Below, in pieces: positions 11,301 to 22,641 of a stretch of DNA of 64,000 nucleotides (the first letter of the stretch is position 1; each line of letters begins with the position of its first letter). Under the pieces are notes generated by a model. It was given only the letters and a program-made list of their open reading frames with translations. It had not been told where the DNA came from and did no database searches. Source of the DNA: Rhyzopertha dominica (Eukaryota; Arthropoda; Insecta; Coleoptera; Bostrichidae); assembly GCA_025024175.1 (NCBI GenBank), contig QCXZ01000041.1:26531786-26595785 (forward strand). Direction: 5' to 3'. The position numbers were made by a program, and so were the translations under genes.

Positions 11301-13582
11301 ACACAACAATATTCCATCAGTCGAAATGGGGGCTTCATCTGATCAAATAATTTTATGATAGAAGCCTTGTGTATACATATTATGTATACACAAGGATAGA
11401 AGTCATTGTTTTCCTGACACATTTTCGAAATACAGGGTGCCCTTACTTAGGCTTCTATGAGAAGTATCTTGGAAAGTTGTCAGAATTTTGAGATGAAAAT
11501 TTTTACACTGACATTTAGCGATGGAGCAAGATGAATGAAAATATTCTCAAGATGGCGGACTGGAAGTTGACACTAATTTTATTATTTTAAATGGAACATC
11601 CTGTATATTATTAGATTTTAGATAGTTTTTACAGTGGTTATAAGAAACTGTTTAGATCTACAACCGCAAAGGCTAGGATTATGCAGTTTCTGTCGGCTTA
11701 TTGGGCATAAATGTTTGTACCTTAGTAGTCATAGCTCAACATTTTCTAAGGCTGGAAAATTTTTTTGAAAGATTTTAAAGAAAACAAATTTCAAGTGCCA
11801 ATAACTTTATTTTTTAAATAGAAAGGTATAATTATTATATCACTGATAGAAGCAGAATTGAATTTTCTTTCTTATGAGATCTCACTTGACTTATCTGTTT
11901 TGAACGGTTTTCGCAAAATTAAAAAAAAAAAACTTTGATCTTTGTTGTTTTTCATTAAAACAATCGACGCTTAGGTTTAAAACAAAATATTTTGACACCT
12001 TAGTAACAACATTTATTTAGAAAGATTACTGTGTAGAAATATACTGAATAATAGAGAAAATGAAAGAAATTCAATATTTGTGACCACTGATGCGTAGGGA
12101 GTTATTTATTTTATAGAGGAAATGATAACACTTAACAATAAACAAGAACAACAATATAAATTTAACACAGCATAGAAAACATGGAGAAAAAATAATAATT
12201 GACCATTAACTTCTAAATTAATTTTTTCTCCATGTTTTCTATGCTGTGTTTATGTTTATATTGGTATTCTTATTTATTGTTAGTATATCATTCGTGTGTT
12301 TTCGTTTGTCCTATAAATTAAATAAGTACCTATGCATCAATGGCCACAAAAATATTGAATCTTTTTCTTTCTTATTCAAAAATTTATTTCTTACTCAATA
12401 GTCTTTCTAAACAAAGCTGTTACTATTGTGTCAAAATATTTTGTTTTAACACAAAGGTTCAATTGTTTTAATAAAAAACAACAAAGATCCAAGTTTAAAA
12501 CAGATAGATCAAGTGAGATATCAAAAGAAAGGAAGTTTAGTTCTTTGTCTGTCATATAATAATACTTTTCTATTAAAAAATTGTTATTGGCACTTCAATT
12601 TATTGCATTTAAAAGCTTATAAAACAACTTTGCAGCTTTAGAAAATGTTAAGCTATGGCTAATAGAGAAATGTGAATTAGACCTAAATGGTTCATTTTAG
12701 ACCCGTAGTGTTGTTACAAAAGTGACTTTTAAATTTGATAAGCAATCTAAAAATGTAATAATATTAATACAATACAGTGTCAACTTCCGGTATAACGGGA
12801 AGCCCGCCATCATGTAGAATATTTTCATTCATCTCACCCCACTGCTGAATGTATTAATTTTCCAAGATACTTCTAATGTAAGATTAAGTCTGGACATCCT
12901 GTATACCTACCAATTGCAAAACTCTTAGCCTTTTCGGATCATCCAGATTCTTATATATTTGTAACGTTTACTTACTTAAGTTTCTTTACAACCTTTATGT
13001 TTTATGTACAAGTTTCTTCTACTATATGTTCTATGTATATACCATATCTGATGTTAAAAGAAGCATGGTTACTCCATGGGCTCTGAATTTAGATATACTT
13101 ATATACCCATTAACCTTGAAAGGCAAACTGTAATCTTCCCCATACATACACCCAATAGTATAATTAAGTTTTTTTTTAGGGAGTCTACAAAACCACTAGG
13201 TTTTCAACATGTATTAACCTTTGATAGAGATGTGGAACTGGCCGAGAAAATCCTAATAAATTCTCTTGATCAGCCATGGAAAGTTCAGGAAGGAAAGAAC
13301 AAGAAAGATGGAAGTAAAACGGCACATCAAAGAGAAGTAGCTAACATTGAACCTTTGGGAAAAGGATCTGCAATGTTGTTACCACAAGATACTGAGCATG
13401 AAAATGCTTGGAAAGAAAGCAGTGCTGAAGAATCTGAAGATGAAATAGAAATTATAGAGCCAGCCAAATGCGAAACTCAAAAGAAGAATGATGTGGTAGA
13501 AATCAGTGATGGTAGCGGTAGTGAAGAGGATGATGTAGTAATTATTAACGAAGAAAGAGGAACAACAAAGAAGAAAAAATAA
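8332..13582 (+). CDS. Rrp45: exosome subunit Rrp45 / EXOSC9
   Basis: Five exons: 8332-8406, 8464-8558, 8609-9052, 10385-10606 and 13180-13582. All junctions are GT-AG with matching phases; the product is 412 aa. It is the RNase PH-fold ring subunit of the RNA exosome, known to be catalytically inactive and structural. Diagnostic blocks are NCEKEFLLKSLEDW, RLDGRAFDEFRDLHIELG, FEKGRQSELSVQLNRLLEKC, LESLCIKINEKVWAIRVDVN and HFRRPDITW. Later blocks are RDPIPLVIHHYPISVSYALF and VVDPTVLEENIAEAHLHIGI. The acidic C-terminal tail carries SUMO-interaction-like hydrophobic/acidic stretches (DVVEISDGSGSEEDD, residues about 384-398) and a lysine-rich end. Intron 2 is only 50 bp; intron 4 (10607-13179) contains a 1.47-kb palindromic transposon. 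A poly(A) signal lies at 13678-13683. Confidence 0.96.
9820..9895. repeat. short degenerate tandem repeat in Rrp45 intron 3
   Basis: Three to four imperfect units of about 20-21 bp share a core like TAAAATCAGAATTCCGAGA, with repeated (A/T)CGGAATT. It is intronic, in an otherwise featureless 1.3-kb intron (9053-10384). Confidence 0.5.
11365..11395. repeat. perfect 14-bp palindrome with ATT loop
   Basis: CCTTGTGTATACAT and its exact reverse complement are separated by ATT. The 8-mer GATAGAAG lies immediately on both sides (11357-11364 and, overlapping the last G, 11395-11402). This looks like a small excision footprint or a hairpin. Confidence 0.8.
11433..12901. mobile_element. long palindromic TA-flanked DNA element in Rrp45 intron 4
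   Basis: The 1469-bp segment begins CAGGGTGCCCTTACTTAGGC and ends with the diverged inverse ...GTCTGGACATCCTG; TA lies at 11431-11432 and 12902-12903. The two halves are inverted copies along most of their length. Examples are GCATAGAAAACATGGAG (12170-12186) against its complement at 12228-12244, and AAACAAAATATTTTGACAC near 11981 against its complement near 12431. The inverted halves meet near 12207. There is no transposase, so this is a foldback-type non-autonomous element, probably mobilised by a TA-specific (Tc1/mariner-type) transposase, judging only from the TA flanks. Confidence 0.8.
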
Positions 13583-13739
13583 TGAATACACAAGCTGTTA
13601 TATTTTAAATATCTTCATTTATTTTAAATAACAATTACACAACATACAGTTTTTTAGGTAGTAATTAATTCAGACATAATAAACTTTACATTACAAAAGT
13701 ACAAACACTCAATTTGAAATAAACTCATACAATTCCAAG
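13583..13739. terminator. shared convergent 3' end of Rrp45 and Sap30
   Basis: Only 157 bp separate the Rrp45 stop (13582) from the Sap30 stop (13740). A plus-strand AATAAA is at 13678-13683 and a minus-strand AATAAA at 13618-13623, so each signal lies inside the other gene's predicted 3' UTR and the mRNAs should overlap by several tens of bases. Confidence 0.65.
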
Positions 13740-16700
13740 TTAAGTTGTATCAGTGTTAATACCATTTTTCTGATCTAATTTATTGGCATTCGTTTTTACA
13801 GTATATATGAAGAAAGTCAGGACATCCTTCTCCTTCACAGGAATAGTTTTAAAATGCTTCATGAGAGTCTGTAACAAAAAGTAAATACATTTAAATTCGT
13901 TAGTCTTATATACCGAACAAAGTCTCCAGTGAACTAATTAACATGTATTGATATATCTACTGAATACTGACACTACATAGATATGATGTTGGTTTTCCTC
14001 AGTTTTTAATTTAATAAACTTTTATAGAAAGGTGCTTCATATACTAATCTGCACAATGAACTTTCATTTCATTTAAAATGAAATGAAAATATCTTAGATG
14101 CGAAATGTATATGCGGTTGTATCACAGTACGCTATGAGTTTAGTTGTTAGTTGGCTAACATTTTGGTAAACGAGGTCAGGAGACAATTTAAGACTTACCC
14201 AAGCAATAATAATTTAGCTGCTAGTTCGCCAATGAACACAGAATAAACACAAAATACTGAAATTTCTTTGTCATTTAAAATAATAAATTGTTTCTTTTCA
14301 TACTAAAAAATTAATATCAATATGTTGGAACATCTTACCCAAATGTGGTTATGCAAATTTCACTAAAAATATTTTAAAGTTCCTACTTAGCCTCCAAGGG
14401 GCACATATTACGTAGTCTATGAAAAAAGTTACTAAATAAATAAATGTTTTAAGGATGATATTAAAATCCTGAAAATTTGGCAACTTAACTTTACAGTTAC
14501 AGCTTATCTTAATAAAAAAAAAATCATAGTAACCTCAAAATAGATATAATATTTTTATCGCAAACAGTAAAAAAAGCCAAGTATTGCATTTAATTTAAAA
14601 AAAATTTAAACAAATAATTTTCTTAAACATCTCACAATACTATCAAATAAATTCTGTTATGTATTAAGTTAAAATCAACATCATGAAAAACTATAATGCA
14701 CTGTTGATTCTTCAAATTTCTTCTAGCAAACCTAAGTGATGGCATTTTAAAGAATTGGAACCTTATCCTACTGCTGATGTTGTCATGACAATTAAGACAA
14801 AAAAGTTACAAAATTTAAAACAAAATATTTATTATTGTGTTGAGTTTATTAGACATAAACGACTCTGTAGTAGATTATGTTAAATGTGTCTCTTATTTGC
14901 AAAGTTCAGAAATTTAAAATATATATAATGAAATTACATAGCCATATTTGTAAAAACAAAGTTTCGAATATACAGGTGTATTTTTTTTACCAAGTTTGAC
15001 ACCTGCAGTGGGTGTGTCAACTTACGGCCAATTTAGTAATTGGCCAAATGTCAATAAAAACTAAAGTAGTGTAACGGTATCACGGCAATAGATAGAGAGG
15101 TACACGCATGATAGTCAGGTAACTGTATGCAACCGCAGTCCAGATTCGTAGTCTGTGTGGGGGAGAGGTCTAGTAAGAGATGCAATATAGTGGTAAAAGC
15201 GTGTACCAGTGGTATGCATAACTTTACATTCAGTGTGGTATTTGTGTGAAGCTTTTTGAAATAATTAAAATGAGAAAGTATTGTGTGGTGCCTAACTATA
15301 ACAGTAATTCTTCCGATAGAGCTTTATATGCAAAAAAATTTATATCGTCGATATGCTCCACATTTAGGGATCATCTTTATCAAACTAATGTTTCTGATAC
15401 AGCTGGCCCTCCATCTACACTTACTATTTTAATATCAAGAGGACGGCTAAATCATGTAAATCCGATCATTTCACAGTTTAAAAAAAAATTGAAAATATTT
15501 TAACCAAACATATTCACAGTGATGATGTTTTTGACAACGTAGTGGATGAATTGTTTTTTAACACATATTCTACTTCGTTTCCTTGTAAAGAACAGGAAGC
15601 AGAAATCCTTTCAAAATTTGTTTATTATTATATTATAATGAGAACTAAACAGTACTACAAGCACAATGACAGATATACTGATAAATCAAGTGCAAGAAAG
15701 AAGAAGGAATCTAAGTTACAGTTTTTTTAATTTTTAGATCTCCTTGTATTTTTAATAAACGTTGACAGCAGAAGCACCTCTTTTTATTTCCAACCACCCT
15801 TATTAGAATTTTGAAGTTCTGAAGTTTGGTGTGAAATAAGTATTACCTTCATAATATAAGAAATATATAAAATAGTCGTATTTCTATACTTAATTTTACT
15901 TCCACATCCAACAGATGTATCACAAAAAAAAATTCAAAATTTTTTATTTGCTCAATCGCTTTAAAAATGCTCAAAAACGTCCAAAAACAAAATTTGAGCA
16001 AAAAATTTCTTGTCTGTATGTCTGTCTGTGATGGACATGATAACTTTTGAAAGACAACATATGAACTTGAACTTTGGCATACATATAAATCTCAACTATC
16101 TAAAGCGACCTATTGCTTTTGGGGTAAGTAGGGTATAAGTATAGGTAAAATTGTGAGGTAACTACCCTTTTTGCAAACTTTTATTTTTTTCCTTCCAGTA
16201 TGTGATTAGTAATATAATTGCGAGTATTATTTGTCTCTACAAATTTTCTGTGCAATAAACTGTTTAGAAGATATTAGCAATTAAACAAACTGTCATTTTA
16301 AAAATATCGTTTTTTCATAAATAATTCCGAAAATAATTAATACATTCAAAAAGTGAAAACACCATCAGATAGGAAATAAAATTTCTCACAAAAAGTGTTT
16401 TAAATTTTTTTTCCAACATTTGGACATTTTTAAAAATTGTCCACACGATTTTTTTAAATTTTGCTATTATACAGAAAATCAATTTTCTGATCGAAAAGCA
16501 CTCTTGCGATTGTTTTGTTAAGTTAATAGTTTTCGAGTTATTTAGAAAAAAAAACAATTTTACAAATTTATGGATTTTTGCTAATATCACGAGAACCGTT
16601 TCTCGTAGAAAAAAATGCTCAAAACCTCATTATTGATCATATAATATAAGAAAAACATGTAAATTTCATTTTGACTATTTGATAAATGCTCAAAACCTCA

Positions 16701-19700
16701 TTATTGATCGTATAATATAAGAAATAAACACGTAAATTTCATTTTGACTATTTGATGTGGAAGTATTGATTCAATTTGCAGCGGTTTTTCGTTATCTGAC
16801 ACAAATCTGTTCTAAAATTGTTGCACAAGTAACAGAATGTATCATTTCCACACTTTTTTGAAAGATAAATCAACCATCGCTATTCGCTTAGGTAATTTTG
16901 GGAATCAAATTGATATTATCAATACAGCGTGCCCTGCCAAGTAGCCCTATGCAAAGCGGAGCGATTCCCACTATGCTCTAGCTCTCTCTATCCATACGGC
17001 ATCGTGCGTGTACCTCTCTATCTACTACCGTGAATGGTATAAACACACTAGTCAAAATGGACCCGTCTCCCAGACTACAATAGAGTTCAGATTTGGGAAC
17101 AAATAATGGAAGTTACAAGAGAATTGATTACTTTGAGAAATGCTTTGATACTTCCGAGAAAGACAGAAAGAGTTATTAGAATCCTTGATTCCTTCGGAAT
17201 TTCAGATTAAAAATCAGCTGTAATTTTGTAACTATTAAATGTATAAAAAAACTATTTTAACATTATTAAGACAACTTTTTATGCAAAATAAAAAGGTGTG
17301 TAACACAATATTTTAATTCTATAATTCTTAAATTGTAAAATGTTTTTTCTTATATGTATAAGCTATATTGGATATTTACATATTCAAATTCGGCATATTT
17401 TTCTGATTAATTTGATGTGTATAAATGCCATACATTACACAAGTATCCTGATCCCAAAGATACAAAAAATACATTTTATAGAAAAAGGACTGTGATCATA
17501 ACATTTTCTTTTGAGAAACCTTAACAAAAACTGAACCATTTTAGTAAATATCAGGGCATTTGTTCTGCTTACTGCGCCTTGAAGCAATCAAATGCCAAGT
17601 AATTGGGTATTTGCAGTATACAAAAAATCACTTGTATGATTAATTCCGCAGAGCTTGTTTTCGGACCCCAGACCAGTGTCCGGACCTCTCTTAAAGCTAT
17701 CATACACTTATAAAATAACTTAGTTATAGTAATGCAATAGTTATGATGTAATAATATTACCAGTTGTTTATTATACTAAATATACTATACTATACTATAC
17801 TACTATACTTGCCCTTCACACTATTTTCAGAAATTGCGAAAATACCCAATTATAAATGTCAAATAATAGATGATCTTTGCTTTATTGGTGAAATGAGGTA
17901 CAGATGGCGGCATTCTCTGACCTAGTGAAATATGACATTTTTTGTATGTACAGGGTGAGCAAATAAGAGAGGTAGCCGGTCATATCTCATAAACCAGTAG
18001 CCCTAGAGCTTTGAGGTAAAAAATTTCTTAAGTAAAGTGGCCAAGAGAAATTGCTGGAAAATATTTTCGAGTTTGTAAAGTTACCGCTAGAGGGCGCTGT
18101 GGTATCTCCAAATTACAAAATTAATGTTTGTGACATTTTTAGCCTAATAAATGTTTCATATTCAACATATTAAGATTGTTTGGACTGAAATCTACCATTT
18201 TTGTTTAAAACATTTTTTTGTTAAATGTCAAATAAAGGACTGGGTGTGGGAGAATATTAATATAGAAAATCGCTAATATCTCAGGTTTGGCCTGACCGAT
18301 TTCAACCGACAAGGTGTCGTTTTCAAGAGCTTATGTGCCTTTATAAAAAGCAATTTTAAGTGTCAGAACATTAATTGTGTGTTGACCGCAAGAGGGCGTT
18401 TTCTGAAGTTACTACCTAAATATGAATTTTTCTCGAAATTATTAAATGCAAAGATATAAGGCTATTTACTTCATTAAAAGAACAATTGAATATATACTCA
18501 AATGGTGAAAACTGCACCACTTAAAAATTTCGTGAAAATTCGATTTTAGGTAGTAATTTCAGAAAACGCCCTCTTCTGTTCAACACACAAACTATGTTCT
18601 GACTCTTAAAATTGCTTTTTATAAAGGCACATAAGCTCTTGAAAATGACACTTCGGTGGTTGAAATCGGTCAAGCCAAACCTGAGATATTAGCAATTTTT
18701 TATATTAATATTTACCCGCCCCACGCTCCTTTATTTGACATTTAACAAAAAAATGTTCTAAATAAAAATGGTAGATTTCAGTCTAAGCAATTTTAAAATT
18801 TTTAATACAGCAGACATTTATTAGGCTAAAAATGATATAAACATTAACTTTGTAATTTGGAGGTGCCACAGCGCCTTCTGGTGGTCACTTTACCAACTCG
18901 AAAATGTTTAGCTATTAAGATTGTTTGGACTAAAATCTACCATTTTTGTTAAGGACATTTTATTCTTAAATGTCAAATAAAGGAGTGGGGGCCAGTGAAT
19001 ATTAATATAGAAAACCGCTAATATTTTGGGTTTGGCTTGACTGATTTCAACCAGCGAGGTGTCACCTTCAAGAGCTTATGTGCCTTTATAAAAAGCAATT
19101 TTAAGTGTCTGAACATAGTTTGTATGTTAACCGCAAGAGGGCGTTTTCTGAAATTACTACCTAAATATCGATTTTTCTCGAATATTTTAAATGGTGGGGT
19201 TTTCACCACTTTATTCTATATTNAATTGTTCATTTAATAAAGTAAACAGCCTTATAACTTTGCATTTGAAAATTTCGAGAAAAATTGATATTTAGGTAGT
19301 AACTTCAAAGAACGCCCTCTTGCGGTCAACACACAAACTATGTTCTAACATTTAAAATTGCTTTTTATAAAGGCACATAAGCTCTTGAAAATGAGACCTC
19401 GTTGGTTAAAATCGGTCTAGCCAAACCTGAAATATAAGCGATTTTCTATATTAATATTCATCCGCCCCCCCACTCCTTTATTTGACATTTAACAAAAAAT
19501 GTTCTAAACAAAAATGGTAGATTTTAGTCCAAACAATCTTAAAATGTTTAATACCGTAGACATTTATTTGTAATTTGTAATTTGGAAGTACCACAGCACC
19601 CCCTAGCGGTCAACTCGAAAATATTTTCTAGCAATTTCTCTTGGCCACTTTACATAAGAATTTTTTTACCTCAAAGCTCTAGGGCTACTGGTTTATGAGA

Positions 19701-22641
19701 TATGACCAGCCACCTCTCATATTTGCTCACCCTGTACATCTGATGTCAAACAAATGCTACTTCAGTTCAAGCAGAGTACCATTATAATTATTTTCTAGAA
19801 AGAAGTAAACCTACATAAAAAACATTCAAGCATCAATGCAAATTTAAAAGAACAGAGGAAACATTCTCAAAAAATGTGAAAACTGATCAAAAACAAATAC
19901 AAATATGTGAAAATAAATACAAATCATATTACCCAAACACTTTTTCTGTAAAATGTTATGAATCAATCAATCTAATTTCACAAACTGCAGAATATTTAAT
20001 GGAAAGAACAACATTTTTAGGTCTCCCCAAAATCCGCATGTCAATGCAATAGAGAAACCAAACGCACTTTAGCGTCAATGTATGGTGTGGAGTACTGTAT
20101 GGTAGAACTCAACATCAGGTCCGTATCTAGCAATAATTTCTGAGCTCCCTTCAACATCAGGCAATGATACATTAAACAGAAGACCACTTCGTAAGATAAC
20201 AGGAAGTAATTTGAAAAAAAGTCACGTGTCTAGGATGAAATGGAAATGTTTTTAAACAATTGCTTTTTAATATTTAAGTGCTTCATTGCAAATTAATATA
20301 TGTTTTAGTTTATACAGGGTGGTCATTTAAGCAGCTGTACCTTCAAAATTACCTAATCATGCTTGTGGATTTTTTTTTTACAAATATGGTCACACAGATT
20401 TCATTAAAAATATTTATCATGTATGTAACTTTGCAGCTATAATAAACTGTTATTGAGCACATAAATTCGGACCACTCTGTTCATTTAAATCACGTCCTAA
20501 TCTTAATAATCAAAGAATTACCCATGTTAGGACAGGTTTTGTGAGACACTATAAAACAAATACCTAATTTTACTACATGAACAGTAGGTACCTAATTACA
20601 TCTAAATATCTACAGCCCTTGTCTGAATAGTAAAATAATAATATAGTAAATGAATACAAATATATACTAAAAACGTATCTTTTAAATTTCCACAGAACTT
20701 GCAAATACAAAAAGAAAATTATTTTGCAGAAAGTCAACTATGAGATCAATTATTACTAGCTAGAAATATCGCACCCCATAAATTTAATTGATTATTTTTT
20801 TACTTTTCTAAAAGCCATTAGAAACTTTTAATTTCACTTCACATGTGTACCTTTTAGACAATCAACACACTATTATACTGGCAATAACCACAAGAGCTTA
20901 TTAACACTATATTAATTTGTAGTAGTTTGATTTTATTGATTGACAACACATTTTTCCCAAATTTCACGTCTGTTATCATTTGTCAAAATTAATAATAGAT
21001 TTAGCACATTGTCAATTGACAAAATCATTGGTAAAATTAAGGCCTTAAAAAATAAAAAACAATTATTCAATACCAAGCAAGAGTGAGAATAAAAAATTAG
21101 AAAATAATTCTCCAGAACTTTTTTCAAACTGTTGCCAGACAATAGTTCTCAAAGTTTTGTCAAAGTATTTTCAATTTATTTTCATCCTCTTGTATATTAT
21201 GACTGATAGTCCTATTTCCAACATATAATAGTATATTACTTAACAAAAGTTGTAAGAAGCATATTATGCAGAAGCGGAAAGTTCCACAAGTGGGTAATTG
21301 CCTTACAACTCGAGTAATGTACTGTACTTTCTCTATGATGCCTATATTGCTATAATTTTATAATGCCTGTTTTCGGCAAATACGAATAGGTTTATGAGAG
21401 TAACTGACAGTAATAACTAAATATTGATAGACGTGAGATCAACTTCGAAACAATCGCTTACAGTAACTGGAACGTTTTAATTAAAATTTATGGTTATTTA
21501 GATATAATGTAAATTCCTTGGCAGAATCATGAACCAAAAAATATAAAGTACAAACATGCACTATTTCCTGTGATATTTCTAACAATTCACTGAATTGGGA
21601 TAACATCATGTGAACGCTTTGTCCAAGTTGCAACTATAACGTAATTAAAACAATTACGTGCTAGTCATTAAGTAACACTGTGTGTAATAACAAATTTACT
21701 AATCAAGTTTACAGAGCATTATGAGCAATTTACTAATAAAGGAGTAAAAATTAATATAACAACCATTGCGGTGTTAATATAAAGAATATTGGGTGTTCAT
21801 TTTAAAAAGTCATCATATTACCCATGACTAACATAATATTTTAACGTAAGTCGCTTCATGTTAAGCAATAGACATTTTTGGCCATGGCAAACCATCATAA
21901 CCAACAGAATTTGTCTTCGACGCTTTCACATATAATTATCAAATTTCAATAAATGACACTGACATTAGTTATAAGCAATAAGCAATAAACCGTCCGTGAA
22001 CAAATCACAAACCGTTTTATTATAATACCTACCTGATACAGTTAAATATACAAGGCGACAATCAAATGCCAAAACTGCGAATGTGCAATTTAATATTGTA
22101 TTGTAAATTTAGATGAACCCACAAAACTTAAAAACATTTTTTGAATTAACGGTTCAGTACACCCGTAGTTTTGCCGCTGACAATACGCTGTATTACACTT
22201 ACATCAGCAAGTTGAGCTTTATTTATTCCAGGCCTGGTAGAAACTTTGTAATGTTTCTTATATCTCCTTAACGTGTTTACCTGCAACTGGTACAAATCAA
22301 CTTCGGGTATGTCAGTGTCTGTTTCATTGCTGTCGTCTTCAGAATCTTTTCGCCTTCGCTTTGTTCTTGCAGATTGAATAATCATTTTGTGAAAATCACA
22401 GATGTATATGTGTCGAGCCTATAAAGGAACGTTTGAGCAACACCATTCGAAAACAGAATAGAAGACTTGCCGAATTATCCAAGTTTAACTGTAGTCGTCT
22501 CTGTAACACTGTTTTTTGTATTCGTTTACTGTAAGAAGCGTTTCCTGCAGGTCTTCCGCAACGATCGCCACTGTCTAGCAAACAACAGATTTGGTCCGCT
22601 GGACCTCGTGAATCTTCCTCCCCTGTACTAAATCCGTTCAT
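13740..22641 (-). CDS. Sap30: Sin3/HDAC corepressor subunit Sap30
   Basis: Three exons on the minus strand: 22641-22471 (57 codons), 22418-22203 (72 codons) and 13868-13740 (42 codons plus TAA), 171 aa in all. Sap30 bridges DNA/RNA-bound factors to the Sin3-HDAC complex in the nucleus. Exon 1 holds MNGFSTGEE...[20 protein letters not shown] and exon 2 [11 protein letters not shown], together the C2CH zinc finger. [19 protein letters not shown] and [13 protein letters not shown] follow. Exon 3 gives [20 protein letters not shown], the Sin3-binding helix region. Intron 1 (22470-22419) is 52 bp and uses a GC-AG donor (TCG then GCAAGT); the frame only works with that splice. Intron 2 is 8,334 bp (22202-13869) and is full of transposon relics. 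Similarity to animal SAP30 is strong over the whole length. Confidence 0.96.
13869..15065 (-). other. Sap30 intron 2, 3' portion
   Basis: AT-rich intronic sequence before the inverted-repeat element at 15066. I see no exon, hairpin or repeat of note except a short inverted ATTTCATTTTAAATGAAAT stretch near 14066-14090. Confidence 0.6.
15270..15730 (+). pseudogene. THAP-domain / P-transposase-like remnant
   Basis: An ATG at 15270 opens [15 protein letters not shown], which resembles the THAP start (Cys-x-x-x-Pro-Asn-Cys), but the second Cys is Tyr here. The frame continues to a segment [16 protein letters not shown], then stops at 15503. A shifted frame continues with [19 protein letters not shown] and ends in a basic tail [11 protein letters not shown]. 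The latter resembles segments found in THAP-containing transposase-like proteins. The region between THAP and tail is missing, so the product would be non-functional. The identification rests on motif memory only. Confidence 0.5.
16613..16754. repeat. 71-bp tandem duplication
   Basis: Two adjacent copies start at 16613 and 16684, each containing AATGCTCAAAACCTCATTAT and ending TTTTGACTATTTGAT. They differ at a few bases and a small indel. They lie inside the THAP-type element. Confidence 0.85.
17051..17948. other. Sap30 intron 2, middle portion
   Basis: No gene is recognised. A 37-codon plus-strand frame ending TAA at about 17210 ([20 protein letters not shown] and on) is noted but unsupported. 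A TATAC/ACTAT microsatellite lies at 17779-17808. Confidence 0.5.
17779..17808. repeat. (ACTAT)n microsatellite
   Basis: Pentanucleotide run with consensus ACTAT, about five imperfect units. Confidence 0.8.
17951..19734. mobile_element. double-palindrome TA-flanked element in Sap30 intron 2
   Basis: The 1784-bp segment begins CAGGGTGAGCAAATAAGAGA and ends in the inverse (TCTCATATTTGCTCACCCTG), with TA at 17949-17950 and 19735-19736. The outer arms continue inwards for over 100 bp (CTAGAGCTTTGAGGTAAAAA against its inverse near 19665-19684). Inside are two tandem palindromic units, about 18170-18910 and 18911-19600. Each has a left half and its own inverted copy, with shared blocks AAGAGCTTATGTGCCTTTAT, AAAAGCAATTTTAAGTGTC and GCAAGAGGGCGTTTTCTGAA. 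There is no transposase. The ends match the CAGGGTG family at 11433 and 20315. Confidence 0.85.
20315..20479. mobile_element. small CAGGGTG-family MITE
   Basis: The 165-bp segment starts CAGGGTGGTC after TA and ends GACCACTCTG, an inverted terminal pair with one mismatch. Same terminal motif as the two long palindromic elements, so probably moved by the same enzyme. Confidence 0.6.
20480..22202. other. Sap30 intron 2, 5' portion
   Basis: Nothing recognisable apart from AT-rich sequence. The open frame at 20933-21142 has no motif. Sap30 exon 2 begins at 22203. Confidence 0.55.

Larger units (their letters stand above)
15066..17050 (+). mobile_element. decayed inverted-repeat DNA transposon with THAP gene
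   Basis: Ends at about 15066-15118 and 16998-17050 are inverted copies; the best block is ATAGATAGAGAGGTACACGC (15089-15108), whose reverse complement occurs at 17006-17025 with small changes. Between them lies a broken THAP-type coding remnant (15270-15730). THAP domains occur in P-element-type transposases, so a P-like transposon is the likeliest origin, but no catalytic domain remains and the target duplication was not resolved. It sits inside Sap30 intron 2. Confidence 0.55.

Noticed and set aside
17097..17210. Short plus-strand frame containing [20 protein letters not shown]
   Set aside because: Looks protein-like and follows a CAG, but it has no partner exon and no recognised family; not enough support.
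22396..22470. Read-through of Sap30 exon 1 into [14 protein letters not shown] and beyond
   Set aside because: The zinc-finger continuation [11 protein letters not shown] is found in frame after a GC-AG splice, so the read-through is intron.
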